Shown here: positions 11,785-23,179 of the stretch, piece by piece | Position numbering within the stretch: position 1 is the first letter of the stretch | How the letters are laid out: each line of letters begins with the position of its first letter | Source of the DNA: Porodaedalea pini | Lineage: Eukaryota; Basidiomycota; Agaricomycetes; Hymenochaetales; Hymenochaetaceae | Length of the DNA: 64,000 bases | NCBI GenBank assembly: GCA_002794775.1 | Contig: NBAY01000061.1 | Span: 186,001 to 250,000, forward strand | Direction: 5' to 3' | Notes under the pieces: generated by a model | What the model was told of the DNA's origin: nothing | Seen by the model: the letters and a program-made list of their open reading frames with translations, nothing else | The model's database searches: none | Position numbers and translations under genes: made by a program

Positions 11785-14003
11785 TCAGAGCGAGCGGACT
11801 AAGACGATGAGCGCGACAATGCACAACGCTAGGATGAACATCCCGCTCACGACAGCCGCCACCCGGCAGCGCGCCACCCACGGATCCAGTCGGCTACTGA
11901 TCATTATCGGTACGTCGCCCTGCAACTGCAGCGTATGCATGTTCGACTGCGAGTCCTCTTGCGTGCGGTGCCCCCGCAGCGATTCAATCAATTCAGTAGA
12001 CGAGTTCTTCGCTGCTTGCCATGTGGATGTCGCCCCTGCATTGTGCTTCTCACCTGAAAACCCGACAGGTAGACAGGCCAAATCCCGCGACCTCTGCTCA
12101 CGCAGCTGGTGATGCAGGCTTGATGTGCTGCGAAGAGGCAAGTCTGGCTCTTTCGCACCGCTCGGAAGACCCTCGGCCATCGTTTCCCCACTGCGCGCGA
12201 GCATCCATCCACCGATCAACCAACACCATGGCGCCAGGAATCCTGTCCAAAATAGAACCTCCGCAGGCTTGCCCTTGCCCTCTCCCTCTCCCCATGGCGC
12301 TCGCTTCTTCAGACCCTCCTGCAAATGCGAAAGCCATTTTGCGGCCTTCGGCGAGATGGAAAATGTGCTCCCTGCGTCGGGCGTGGTATGGTCCAGGCCC
12401 GCGCCAGGTGACTTGCGCACAATGGGCGATTTAGACAACAGAGTGTCGAAGGATGCCTTGAGACGAGCGGCGGGGCTTGAAGTCTTTGCGGATGTGTCAA
12501 CGAGAGTCGTGTCTCCATCGGCAAGCTGTGAGCGTTGTCTATGGCCGGCCTCTAAATCGTCTGGCGGCATGGCACTTGCCCGTCGGCTTGCTGCCGCAGA
12601 GTCCTGTGCGGTCAGATACGTCAGCTCCGTCCTGACAGACTCAGAGCGCGAGAGGAGTGACGGCGTGCGCGAGTGCGGGACAGAAACTCTAGGTGGAACC
12701 GCCTCGCCCAGATCTTGCTCTTCCATAGTGTCAAAATCCGACCGATAATTCGGGGCAGCAAATCGTGGCGGAGGCAACGAATCTCCCAGGTCCTGCTCTT
12801 CCGGAGGTTCGAATGCCGAGTATTCTATCTGAGGAGGGTAGACGACGGGCATGGGATACGCCAGAGACGCCTCTTCCAACGATACCGGATCCTGTTCAAA
12901 TACGTTTTGCGACTCACGAGGGCTTGCAGGGATGACAGGTAGGGCGGGAAATGGACGTGATTGTCCATATGCGCGCGATGGACTCGTTCCGTACGGAGCA
13001 GTTAGATCGTCCGGCGAACGAGACGGTGCGGAGTGGTTCGAGTTGAACGTCGATGTAGAAGGTGTGCGACGAACGGAGCGGTGGATGAAGAGATTTGACT
13101 GTGCCGACGTCGCTGTGCGTCAATAAAACGTCAGAGAAACGTAAGGTCGTACAACACAAGTTGCATTCACGTACCCGAGTTTAAGGACGCCGAGTCTCCC
13201 TGCTTCTCAGGGAAGAACTGAACCTCCTCAATGGGAGATAAATACCGGCCGCGCGTCGGACACCATGCAGCCGGGACGCTCGGAGCTACAGGCATATTCT
13301 CGACAGCTTCCTGGTACACAGGCGTGCCAAAGCCGGGACTGTACGATGCATTCTGCTTGTGCATCTTTGGCGCTTGCTGCAGGTGGCCTGAGTCGGCAGC
13401 TGCATCTGCGGACTGACTGCGCGTGATATAGTGATAGCGGCGCGAGGCAGGTGTCGTGCCGCTTACCGCCGCTTGCGCGTCTGCTACCATCGCCCAGAAA
13501 TCCTGATTGTCTGACGACATGGGCGTCGCCGACGCGGAGCGTGTCCACTTCTTCGCCGGGGAGCGCGAGAGTGACGCCTGGGGATGAAGGCTGGTGAGCG
13601 TGGAAGATGAAGAAGACGAGGAGGCGCCCGCGCCGCTCGCGGCCTTTTCTGCGGAATGACGCTGTGATACACGAGGCGGCTCTTCACATGCGCTTGCTTT
13701 GTTCGGTTTCCGAGGGTACGTGCCGGAGGAGAGTACGCCGTTCGGACCTATTGCGAACGCCGACAGTTCATAGCGCACGCCCCCTGGCGCCGAGTCCTCA
13801 AAGCGCTGCCCTTCTTGTAGGTGCGCATGGAAGAACGTCCCCGAACCCAGCGAGGCTTTGAGCCCGGTGACCACGCTCGAGGAGGAAGGTGTGTGTGGCG
13901 CTGACGTCGAGGAGTCTGAGGCGGTTGTAGTCATGGTCGACATTGTACGCGCCAAGACGGAAAGGAGAGAAGACATTCGTTCTGCGCGGAGGACCTGGTA
14001 CAA
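11785..14003 (-). CDS. Serine-rich membrane protein with C-terminal hydrophobic anchor, function unknown
   Basis: Two exons (14,003-13,175 and 13,112-11,785, intron 62 bases) join in frame to 719 codons including the stop. The N-terminal two thirds are low-complexity, rich in Ser, Pro and Thr, with many RS/SP sites (TPSSSSVVTG, SRSPAKKWTRSASATPMSS), so probably disordered and phosphorylated. A repeated acidic phrase EEQDLG(D/E) occurs twice at the start of exon 2. Near the C-terminus a conserved-looking hydrophobic stretch FWTGFLAPWCWLIGGWML is followed about 110 residues later by a final membrane helix (AAVVSGMFILALCIVALIVL) with almost no tail. The most upstream Met is used for the coordinates; later Mets at MSSLL or MSTMTTTAS are possible. 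Similar serine-rich proteins exist in other basidiomycetes, but I know no function. Confidence 0.72.
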
Positions 14004-14903
14004 ATAACTAGAGTAGCAGGCAGCGCGTGAAACAGCAGGTAGGTGAAGGCCTCAGCGGAAGGGCAAGGACTACACACGGTTCCCTTAATTATCGGAGCAC
14101 GCCTCTTTACAGCATGGTATTACCAGCTCCAATCATGAACAGTGTATCCGGGAAGTAGTCCTCCAGCCGTAAGAATTGAGAGCACTGTTCGTCAGATGCA
14201 ATTAGTCTTGACCAAGAAGTAAGAAAGCACGTTCAGAGCTCTCCATAATGCTTCGAGAGAGAGGGCTGTGAATTTTGGACTTCATGGAGGTGACGTGAAT
14301 TTGGAGAGCGAGAGCAACGTTGTCGCCACACCGATTGCGGTGCAGCACGGCAGGCACTGCGCCTAAATGAGAATTTGCTATCGCCACTGGCATTGCATAG
14401 GCACTAGTACCAGGAAGATTATAATAAGACTAGTTCGTTGTAGATATGCTCGAGTTCCAGTTTAGATGAAGTTGGCGTATAAGGTCAGGAAGGAAGAGCT
14501 CGGTCGGCGCGGGTTCAGTTGAGCTCGTGGAAATAACATACCATATATAATTTACTGGCCCGCGCTCACACTTTTACGCATAAGCACCAGTAGAACCTAT
14601 ACATCTTCGAGGTCATCAGCATGGCATTTCGTAAAGCACATCAAAGACTAACATTGTAACAAGATCGAGTGAGAATTCAATACTTGAAGAGGAGGTATAC
14701 TCAGTACCATTATGATCATATAAGATAAATAAAGTACGAGTGGTTCCGAATAGCAATACAAGGTTGGGTGCAAGCGAGATAAAGCAAGGAATGCAAAAAG
14801 ACGCAGCCAAGATCGTTCAAGACAACGTACAAGCAAGATATTATAATGCTCCTCCATCTGCTGATATAAATCCCTCATAGATGATCATACGGGCACCCGA
14901 AGT
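14004..14903. other. Intergenic region between two minus-strand genes
   Basis: This is the presumed promoter of the serine-rich gene plus the 3' end of the acidic-protein gene. It is AT-richer than its surroundings. No conserved frame, repeat or RNA gene is recognised. Confidence 0.55.
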
Positions 14904-15741
14904 CTATTCCTCTTCCTGGACCCTTGCGAGCGATTCGTCGGATGCTCTGCTGACCGGTGATTCAGAGACAGGTGCAGGCTCGAAGTCGGCAGCTTGTTTG
15001 TCTGCAAGCGGAGCGACCAGAGTTGAATCGGAAGCTTCTTTCGCATCGGCGACGGCAGCAGCAGGCTCTTCCGGCGTTGGTTTGCTCTCTGATGGTACTT
15101 CGGGAGCGTCAGCGCTGACTGACGCATCAGTAGGAGTGTCGTCCTTTGATGGCTCCGAAGTCTTGTCCCCTTTCGCGTCACTCGCTATCGGCTCAGTGTC
15201 GGTCACTTCCTCGACCTCGGGCGCTTCATCAGGCTTCGATTCCTCCACGGAAGGTGTATTCTCGCTTTTCTCAGCAATCGACTCAACCTTCACTTCATCC
15301 CCCGGCGCTTCCTTTATAACTTCCTTGCCCTTCCCCTTTTTGTCCTCCAGCTCAACCTCCTTGACGCCCTTCGTAACCTGGCGCACCTCCTCCGTCTCCT
15401 TTCTAGGCAGCGCAGGTGACACTGTCGAAGCAGGCGAGTCATCACGCTTCGGCGTGGCAGTCTCGCTCTCATTCTCATCCGTCTGCGTGCTGCCATGCGC
15501 CCGCGAGCGCTTAGACAGACTGCCCGTCGGCTCCTCGTGCTCGTCGCTCATACGTCGCTTGCTTCCCGTCTGCGGAGCGTTTGACGTCGCTAAAGGACAT
15601 CCATTGTCAGTCCCGTAAAATGAACCAAGGTGCGCGTAGACTGAGCCCCATGGTCGCGCTCTGGCACTCACCATCGTCGTCCCACGTTCGATCAAGACGG
15701 CCTGTGAACGAGCTCGAAATTCGGCGCAGGAGCTTGTACAT
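14904..15741 (-). CDS. Small acidic, low-complexity protein, function unknown
   Basis: Exon 1 (15,741-15,672) encodes MYKLLRRISSSFTGRLDRTWDDD. It joins through an 82-base GTGAGT...TTTAG intron to exon 2 (15,589-14,904), giving about 251 residues. The N-terminus is basic and amphipathic. The middle has two basic clusters (SKRRMSDE, LSKRSRAHG) that could serve nuclear import, and the rest is a long Glu/Ser/Pro/Ala-rich acidic tail, probably disordered. No domain is recognised. The long open frame on the opposite strand is a by-product of the biased composition. It is divergent to the Jip5/WDR55 gene, with 265 bases between starts. Confidence 0.65.
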
Positions 15742-16006
15742 CGCGATATAACAGAGGCTACCGCTTGAGATATTCGATATTATGGATAGGAGATGTGAGA
15801 ATAGCCGAGGGATATTATCAACGCGACGCGACGTGGTCAATGGTGAAGGGCGACGTGAAGCGGTTTTCCGCATTCGAGCGCGTTTGATGGCTTCAAGCTC
15901 CGACGCCACGCGACACTGTCGATCTCCTAGTAGAAATTATTGCAGTTCATACGTTGTCATAACACAATACCACAGACCCGAGCTTCTACCACAAAAGTCT
16001 CATGAA

Positions 16007-17511
16007 ATGCCGGATATCAACATAGGAGCTCAAGTATTCGATATCTCTTTCCATCCTACCGAGTCTCTCGTCTTCGTTGGACTTCTGGCTGGCGGAATCA
16101 AGGCATTCGGCTACGATGAGCAGGGCCAATCCGAGGAAAAATTCTCAGTCAGGCCTTCAAAACGTTCGTGTAGAGGGCTTGCAACAAATGAGGATGGCTT
16201 GCATCTTTACGCTGTGGGGAAGGGAAAGGCGATGCAGTGAGTATCTTTTTTAAGGTCGAGTTTTATCTGAGTCGGACTCGCGATGTTTGAAGCACGGTAG
16301 ACACCACTACAGGAAAGATCGTCGATTCGCGACTTGGAATCCACCAGTGAGCAACATAGCATCCTCCATGCGATGTGCTATATTTGACTCTCATAGACGT
16401 TGCAAGAGCTCCAATCAACAGAATAAAATGGCTCGCGCCGACTTTGCTATGTACAGGTGACGATGACGGTGTTGTGAAGGTCGGCGTTCTCACTACTCCG
16501 TTCTTCTTCGAGTCCGATACACAAGTGTTGTACAGCTATGGGATCCCCGCAAGCCCGATGAAATTGGAGCATACGACCACCATTACGACTTCATTTCCGA
16601 CTTCATGTGGATCGAGGGTAAGAAGCAGCTCATTGTGACGAGGTAAGGGCCCCGGCTTTATGTTTTGTATTACCGGATTGTAATGAACTCATTAACTATA
16701 TTTTAGTGGAGACGGCACGCTTTCCGTGATTGACGTGCGTTCGCCGAAAGCGGAACCGTTTGCACAGTCCGAAGACCAGGAAGACGAGCTACTCTCCGTT
16801 GTTCCTATCCGCGGCGGCGAAAAGACCGTCGTCGGTACGCAACAAGGGATACTCTCCATCTTCAACCGCTCGAGCGGCTGGGGCGACTGTGTTGACCGCG
16901 TTCCAGGGTGAGTTTCCCCATTCTGTCATTTAAGCACGAGACTTATGGCTGTGCGCAGCCACCCACACTCGATTGACGCGCTCTGCACGCTGCCATCGTC
17001 CTACCCGTCCTCGCACTCGACTCTTCTAACCGGTTCCTCGGATGGCCTACTCCGTGCTGTGCAGCTCTTCCCGACAAAGCTGCTTGGCGTCATCGCGGAC
17101 CACGGCGCTTTTCCGATCGAGCGCATCGCGGTCGACCGCGCGGGCGAGGGCCTTTGGATCGGAAGCGTCGGGCACGATGAGGTGCTGAGGCTGACGGACC
17201 TACGGGAGGTATTCGAGGATGAGGATGGTGAGGATGAGGAAGATAAAAATGCTGAATGGAAGGAGGGACAGGGTGAGGACGCAGCGTCGGCTGCTGCTGG
17301 GAGTGATGACAAGGATATTGCTGAGCAGCAGGCAGAACCGCAAGACGAGAAACCGTCGGATTTGGACGAGGATTCGGACGAGGAGCCGAAAGAGAGGAAG
17401 CGGCGGAAGAAAGCCAAGATCGAGGACCCATTGGCAACTGACAGGAAGAGGAAGCGGAAAGCAAAGAACGACGAGGTTCTGGCAGATCCGTCCTTCTTTG
17501 CAGACCTTTGA
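16007..17511 (+). CDS. JIP5: WD-repeat protein of the Jip5/WDR55 family (60S ribosome biogenesis)
   Basis: There are six exons: 16,007-16,236, 16,293-16,346, 16,407-16,479, 16,536-16,642, 16,707-16,907 and 16,959-17,511. They sum to 1,218 nt, or 405 residues. The start MPDINIGAQVFDISFHP is typical of the family, followed by WD40 blades: VDTTTGKIVDSRLG, INRIKWLAPTLLCTGDDDGV then LWDPRKPDEI, SGDGTLSVIDVRS, GGEKTVVGTQQGILSIFNR and LLTGSSDGLLRAVQLFP. The C-terminal 100 residues are acidic then strongly basic (KERKRRKKAKIEDP, RKRKRKAKND), a nucleolar-type tail. Yeast Jip5 and vertebrate WDR55 act in nucleolar large-subunit maturation. The acceptor of exon 3 (after 16,406) was chosen because it keeps the blade in frame. 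It ends tail-to-tail with the cohesin gene. Confidence 0.92.
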
Positions 17512-17895
17512 GTCCATAGCTTTACTATTCTCACTTCTATGTTTTTTCTTTCTTTCATTATATGCATTTGGCCATCGCTTTTGAAGGGGCTCTCCGTTGC
17601 TTGAATGATCGGTACAACGTTAGAGAAAATCAGACTGCCACAACGTACAATAACAGAGCATCGAATAAGGAATGATTCCTACTGCATAGAGCGCACGTAC
17701 AATTCGGAAGCTAAGTGCAGGCATTACAGTTGATGTATATACGGATCCGGGACATAAATGATGTAGACATTCTTCGAGAGGACAACGAGTAGCGAAAGCA
17801 CGATAACGGAGAATATGAATAAAAAATAAGACGGATATCTCGGAAATCAGTAGTTTATATTGATAATAAGTGACGTAGTGAGTCTGCCCATTTTT
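17512..17895. other. Tail-to-tail spacer between Jip5/WDR55 and cohesin genes
   Basis: AT-rich 3' untranslated DNA of two convergent genes. Nothing else is seen. Confidence 0.6.
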
Positions 17896-20800
17896 TCAGT
17901 GCCGCACCCTCTTTCGTCGCACTACAATATCGCTAGCTTGTGTAGGTACAGGAGATGCGTTGTCTCTACCTGCTCCCATGTCAGCATCTTCATTGGCGGA
18001 GTCGGCGTCGGCGCCGGGAGACCGTGCCCGTTTCTTCGCAGGGGTTCTGTTGACTGTCGGAGTAGATTGGAAGGGAGCGGGCGACAGCGAAGGTATAGGA
18101 GAGGCAAAGGCTCCATTGGTCGAAGGGCGCGGCTCCGGCTCTGGCGCCGGAGACCGTTCATCCTCAGTCATCTGCGTCAGCTCCGAATGAGCGTCATTGG
18201 TACCATTCTGCGATGGCTGCTTCCGGAATGTAGGCCTCGGCCGGATTCTAGGAGCAACGGGCTGACTCGAGATGCCATTCGTCTCGACCAGCCCTTCGAC
18301 ATCCTGTTCGTCATCATCGGAAGATACAAAGTCGGCGCTTTTCGCAGCTGCAGAAGTTCTTTTAGCGCCCCTCTTGCTAGGCAAGCCTAAATTATCCCAT
18401 GTCAACTCTTGTCGTCTATATCACGTTTGAAAAAGCCCACCTTTCTCCTTCGTCGTGACAGTAGAAAGTCTCTTTTCATATGCGCGGTAAGGTTCCCATG
18501 CTTTTGAGGTCGGGGGGATTTCGATACCAAGCATCGCAATATCTTGATCAAGGTGGGCTTTGCTGCACAAAGGATCGAAGCTTTAGCAACTGAGATTATA
18601 AAAGAAAAAAAAGCACTTACATCTTTAATGCGTCTCTGGGATCAATACCAATGAGCAGATGTTGAAGCACCTTGAAGAACAAGATGGACTTTGTCCGTCC
18701 TCGTTTGTTCTTCGTTGTATCATAGGCTGAAATTTTCTTCGTGATCCAGGATAATAGTGTCGTATGTATTTCAACAATGTGTTCACTGGGAAGCTTCCTT
18801 ATAACAGATAGTTGTGCCCCTCGCATGAGCAAGCAAGGTGTGAGAGCCTTTGCCAATGCTAATGCATGTTGTTCTGTCTCGACGATACGGTCGAGCAATA
18901 GAGTAAAAGACTGGGAAATGCGGTAAGTCTTGAACTCTTCTCTGAGCAGATCAGACGACGATCATACCTCTCTTAGTGCATCTATAATGACTTCGACGAC
19001 GAGCTTGCCGTTGTCCTTAGCCAATCCTTCTTCTCGAAGAATATCAACCATCAGTTTAGTCGATAGATCGATAGCTGAGCCAAGACGCCCGTAATGCGCC
19101 AGAAGAAGCGCCCCATGCCGCACGTGGATAACACCCGCCTTCAAGGCACGTAAGAAAGTTGTCATAGTCGCATTGAAGATATATTCTTGCTCGAGCAGGG
19201 CCTTGCTCTTTATGACTATTTAAGCACGTTTAGACACCCGTAAATTAGAAGGTAGACAGTCCTTACCGTTTATTTCCTCATCATGATCTAGCTTCTTCCC
19301 CTTCCCTTTTGTCGGTCGGGACTTCTTTTCGGGTGCGTCAGAGGCGGTTTCACTGCCAGAATCGCTGCCAGCATCGCTTTCCTCCCCGCGACCCGGACGA
19401 TCACCCTCCAACTCCTCGGCGTACCGCTCGATCTCAGCCTGCACGAAGCCTGCACACCGATACTGAACCTCATCACCCATCGATAACGCAAGAGGAGCAA
19501 GCGGATTTTCCTTCTGTTCGGCACCCTCAGGACCGGCAGAAAACAAAATATACAAAGTCAAGAGGTTTTGAAAAGCCTATTTTGCAATCAGTAGCCTTAG
19601 AGGTAATAGTCATCTTAGATGACTTACAGCACGCTTTACTCCGAGCAGCGTATTCGACTGGGTTCCGACGGCGTATTCAACAAGCTTTTCAAGGAGAATG
19701 TCTCGCTGCTCGCGAACTGCGTCCTGCAGCTGCTCCTCGTCGGCAGAGGTGTCTTGGGTGCGCATGAAATGCCTTGCCTTCCAAATGACGTGGAGCGACA
19801 GCAGTTGCAGTGCACGTTCGACCATCTAGATCATTATGTTACATGATTGATCGCACATAAAGACTGAATGGAACGTACCAGTTCCTCCTCTTTGTAGCCC
19901 AAACGTCCTCTTTCCGCCAATGCACAGACGATGTCCCAAGCACTGCTTTGCTTGCCACCTTCATCCTCTTCCATCCATGCTGTCAAGTCTCGCGAACCAA
20001 CGAGGGCACATAGACGAGCGCAGATGGCACCGAGAGTATGTGCCTCGTCATCACTGAAGGTGGCAACTTCCAGCTCATCTCGACCGCCGACAGCATCTCT
20101 GAGGGAAGACGCGAGCTCATCCTCCAGTTCAAGAACCTTCGTGCTGTTTGTATTTGAAAGGCTTGTCGCATCCATGAAATGTCTTATGGCTGCAATAGAG
20201 TTGGTTAAGACTGATGCAGAAGTGTGGGTAAGGAACTGCTTCGATACGTCGTCCCAAAGTGATTCGTAGGCCTTCATATCCAGCGATCAATCAAAATGAA
20301 CAGTAAAATCAAAGTGTAGAGAAAGTTACATACTGTTATCATGCGCATCTCGAGGTACATATCCATGTTCATAAGCTCCGGAATGAGAAGCACGTTGGCT
20401 ATGCGGCTCTCGTCAGTCTGGTGCTTTGCAATGAGGCTCGGGAGGCTTTTTATCAGTTCTCTAGTGATCTCCGAAGTCATTGCTTCCCCTTCGCCCTGGC
20501 CCACGTATTAGTGTGAACCGTGTCTCCATGTAGAAAACGGACTCAATACCTTTTTACCTGCAGAAGCTTCAGCCTTCGATTTGCGCAAAGTTGCAACAAA
20601 TACGTCAAGAAGAATCGCTTCTTCCCCTCCTCAAGTCTCCAAGCCTCATCCACGAGCGCATCATCCATAGTTTTCTTCGTCTTCTTGCGACGCGAAGATA
20701 CCGGTGTACCACCCTGTGAAGCATCCACACCGGCGGAGTGATCAAGAAGAAGCAGATCAAGCATGGCCTCCCAATCACCGACTACGTCGTCCTCGTCCCA

Positions 20801-22665
20801 TAGTGCCTCCACCGCCATCGCGACACGGCTTTTCTGCTGCGACGAGAGGATTATGCTGGCCTCGCGTCCGCTAGCACTCGGTCCGTCGCCCTGCGAGCTC
20901 GACTCACCGTCGAGATCCTCTCCGCTCTCGGCGCTGACGCGGTCCAGTGACCGACCCCATTGCACAAGCAGCTGAGCGAGTGCCTTCAGTCCAGCGCGTT
21001 TCTTCTCCTTCTCCGTCGGCTTTTTCTTCCCAACAAGGCGCTGCTCGGTGGCATCCTCCCATACACCACGCACGAAGTTGCTCACCGCACGGCGCACCTT
21101 TGTGTCCTTATCAAAAACAAGAAGGCACAATGATGCACGTTGTGGCTCATCAAGCAATCCCTGGGCATCCACTGCACTCAAGACTTGTACAACGGCCACA
21201 CGTACAGCGATCTCAGTGTCGCCAGTTGCCATCTCCACTAATCGAGGTTTGAATCGTTCCGTGAAAGATTGCAGAGAGACTATAAAGTCTTGTTTTGCGT
21301 ATAGGGATATCAGTGCCTTGACAGCTTCGAGTCTAACGTGTGTATTTGCGTCGGAGAGAACCCAGCCAATATAACGAAGGTATTGGCCGTCGAGGAAATG
21401 AGCAGGAAACTTCTTTAGCCAATCACCCATCGCGTGCACGCATTCCGCACGTATATTAGGATCGAGATCACGGTACCGATGGATGAATACGCCATCGAAA
21501 AACTCCTTGAGAAACTCCGCAAGTTTCGCGCGCCGTTCCTTCACTTCAGCAGCCTTGGCCTCGAACTCCTTCTCGCGTCCGCCAGGAGTGCCCTTTGCTG
21601 CCTTGCGTTTGCGTTCACCTTCACGCTGACGCGTTATAATCTCTGCTTCCTTCTCTACTGCTTCCGCAACATCACATAGGGCAGTCTCGATCTCCAATGC
21701 GATGACCGTTGCAGTATGTCGGAAACTGCGCAGCTGGGACGATGACATCGCGACAACCCACGCTTGAATAGTCATCAGCAAGTCAGACGTATACAAAACT
21801 CCCAGCTCCGCGGATGCTTGAACGAGGCGCATTAAGAACTCTGACAGAGACCTGCGGAACTTCTTGAACATGGGATGTTTGGAGGTGAGCGGATACGTCG
21901 GAGCTTCATCCTGGTACAAAGTCACAGATTTAGCATATAGGTTCAGCCAAGCATGATTCAACAGACCTCCTTGAGTAGTTCCGTGAAGTCGTCCAGAGCA
22001 TCGACGACACCATCATAATCAACGGCCTTGTCGGCATCCACGGAGTCATTGGACCCGCATGTACGTAGTACACATGTTATAAGATCCGCCAGCGCAGGCT
22101 CTGGAGCCTGCTGGAAAGAATCGAGGAAGTCTTCGGCTGTGGATTGCAATGCGGCGACAGGATTCATAATCGAGTCTGTGGGATTTGCGTCAGTAATTAG
22201 CCGAATGCGAAGTGCGACGCGACACGCACTGAACAGCGCGTTATCGTCGGTGATTTTTGCCTCTGCGGGCGTCTTCGCAGTAGCTACCACTCCTTCCGCG
22301 GCTTTTCGACCCCTGCGCGTCGGGGTCTTCGTCGTCGCCGCCAAGGCTCTCGTCGGGCGTGGCTTCTTGGGCGCGGGCGGTCCGCGCACCTTCGCCTTCC
22401 CTTTCGCGCCAACCCTAGGCTTACGCGGTGCTATGTAGTCGTCTTCTTCATCTGAATCCTCCAAGTTCGGTATATCGACGTCGCTCAGCGCCTGATCGTC
22501 GTCCACACCGCCGACGCGTTTCCTCTTGCTCGGCGTTGCTGCAAACTTATTCAGTAATGAATTTGATAAGCTACGCGCGGAACACGTACATAGGGTGAAT
22601 GGCTGAGAGATTTTCTTCTCTCGCGCTGAACGACGCGGTGCGGGCGTACGCTCTACGTCGGACAT
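17896..22665 (-). CDS. SCC3: Cohesin subunit Scc3/Psc3 (STAG family)
   Basis: Large nuclear HEAT-repeat protein that binds Scc1/Rad21 and loads cohesin on DNA. The start MSDVERTPAPRRSAREKK leads, after a short intron (about 22,546-22,595), into a basic, disordered N-terminus (KRKRVGG, TPTRRGRKAAEG). The STAG region follows: HPMFKKFRRSLSEFLMRLVQ and LRSFRHTATVIALEIETAL. The stromalin conservative domain is very clear (FFDGVFIHRYRDLDPNIRAE, HAMGDWLKKFP, YLRYIGWVLSDANTHVRLEA). Exon 3 covers about 21,911-20,562. C-terminal exons encode more helical repeats (VRHGALLLAHYGRLGSAIDL; acidic EEESDAGSDSGS-type loop) and a final exon (18,405-17,896) with TWDNLGLPSKRGAKR and a basic end RRKRVRH. There are roughly ten exons and more than 1,100 residues. 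Small exon borders were not all resolved; further upstream Mets exist up to 22,704. Confidence 0.94.
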
Positions 22666-22704
22666 GGTCATGGTTGTCGTCAGAGACATGCTAAACGCGG
22701 TCAA

Positions 22705-23179
22705 AACGCGTCGCGTGTGTCCCCTGCAGCCACAACAAGGTTGTATTCGTGAGAAAATCGTCTAAAGAGGAAATCGTTATGCGCAATAACCCTGTCGATC
22801 AGTGAGTCCACTCCGCTTTAATTTCCGCTTCCTAGTGTTTGCAGGATTGAGTGCAAACTACACCGGAACCTGAGCTCGTATGTCAAGATAGGGCTGAAGT
22901 GGGAGAGACCCAGATGTACAGACGGCGATGAAATTTTCAACTCGACTCAGGCTACTTATCTCACGTGTCTACTTTCGACATCTATGAGTCACTTCGGAAA
23001 TGACGCATGATCTACGACCGAAAAAGGTTGTTCTTTGATCTCCAGGATTTGCGAGAAAGCTAGGCATGGCTCACTAAGCAGTCAAAGCACAGGTGCATAA
23101 TGGTGCGTACATTGATAGAATTTTATTCATATCCGCTCAATGGTACAGAATCTTACATGCCCGTTGTCAAGAATTATAC
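22705..23179. other. Intergenic region
   Basis: It contains the promoter of the cohesin gene and the 3' side of the DUF6533 copy B gene. No feature is recognised. Confidence 0.5.

Noticed and set aside
14881..15618. A 245-codon plus-strand open frame opposite the acidic-protein gene
   Set aside because: It is antisense to the Glu/Ser-rich exon; its Ser-rich reading is a composition by-product, and the minus-strand frame joins to a proper upstream exon.
17001..17567. A 188-codon minus-strand frame opposite the end of the Jip5/WDR55 gene
   Set aside because: It mirrors the acidic/basic tail of the plus-strand gene, whose six-exon model matches the family throughout.
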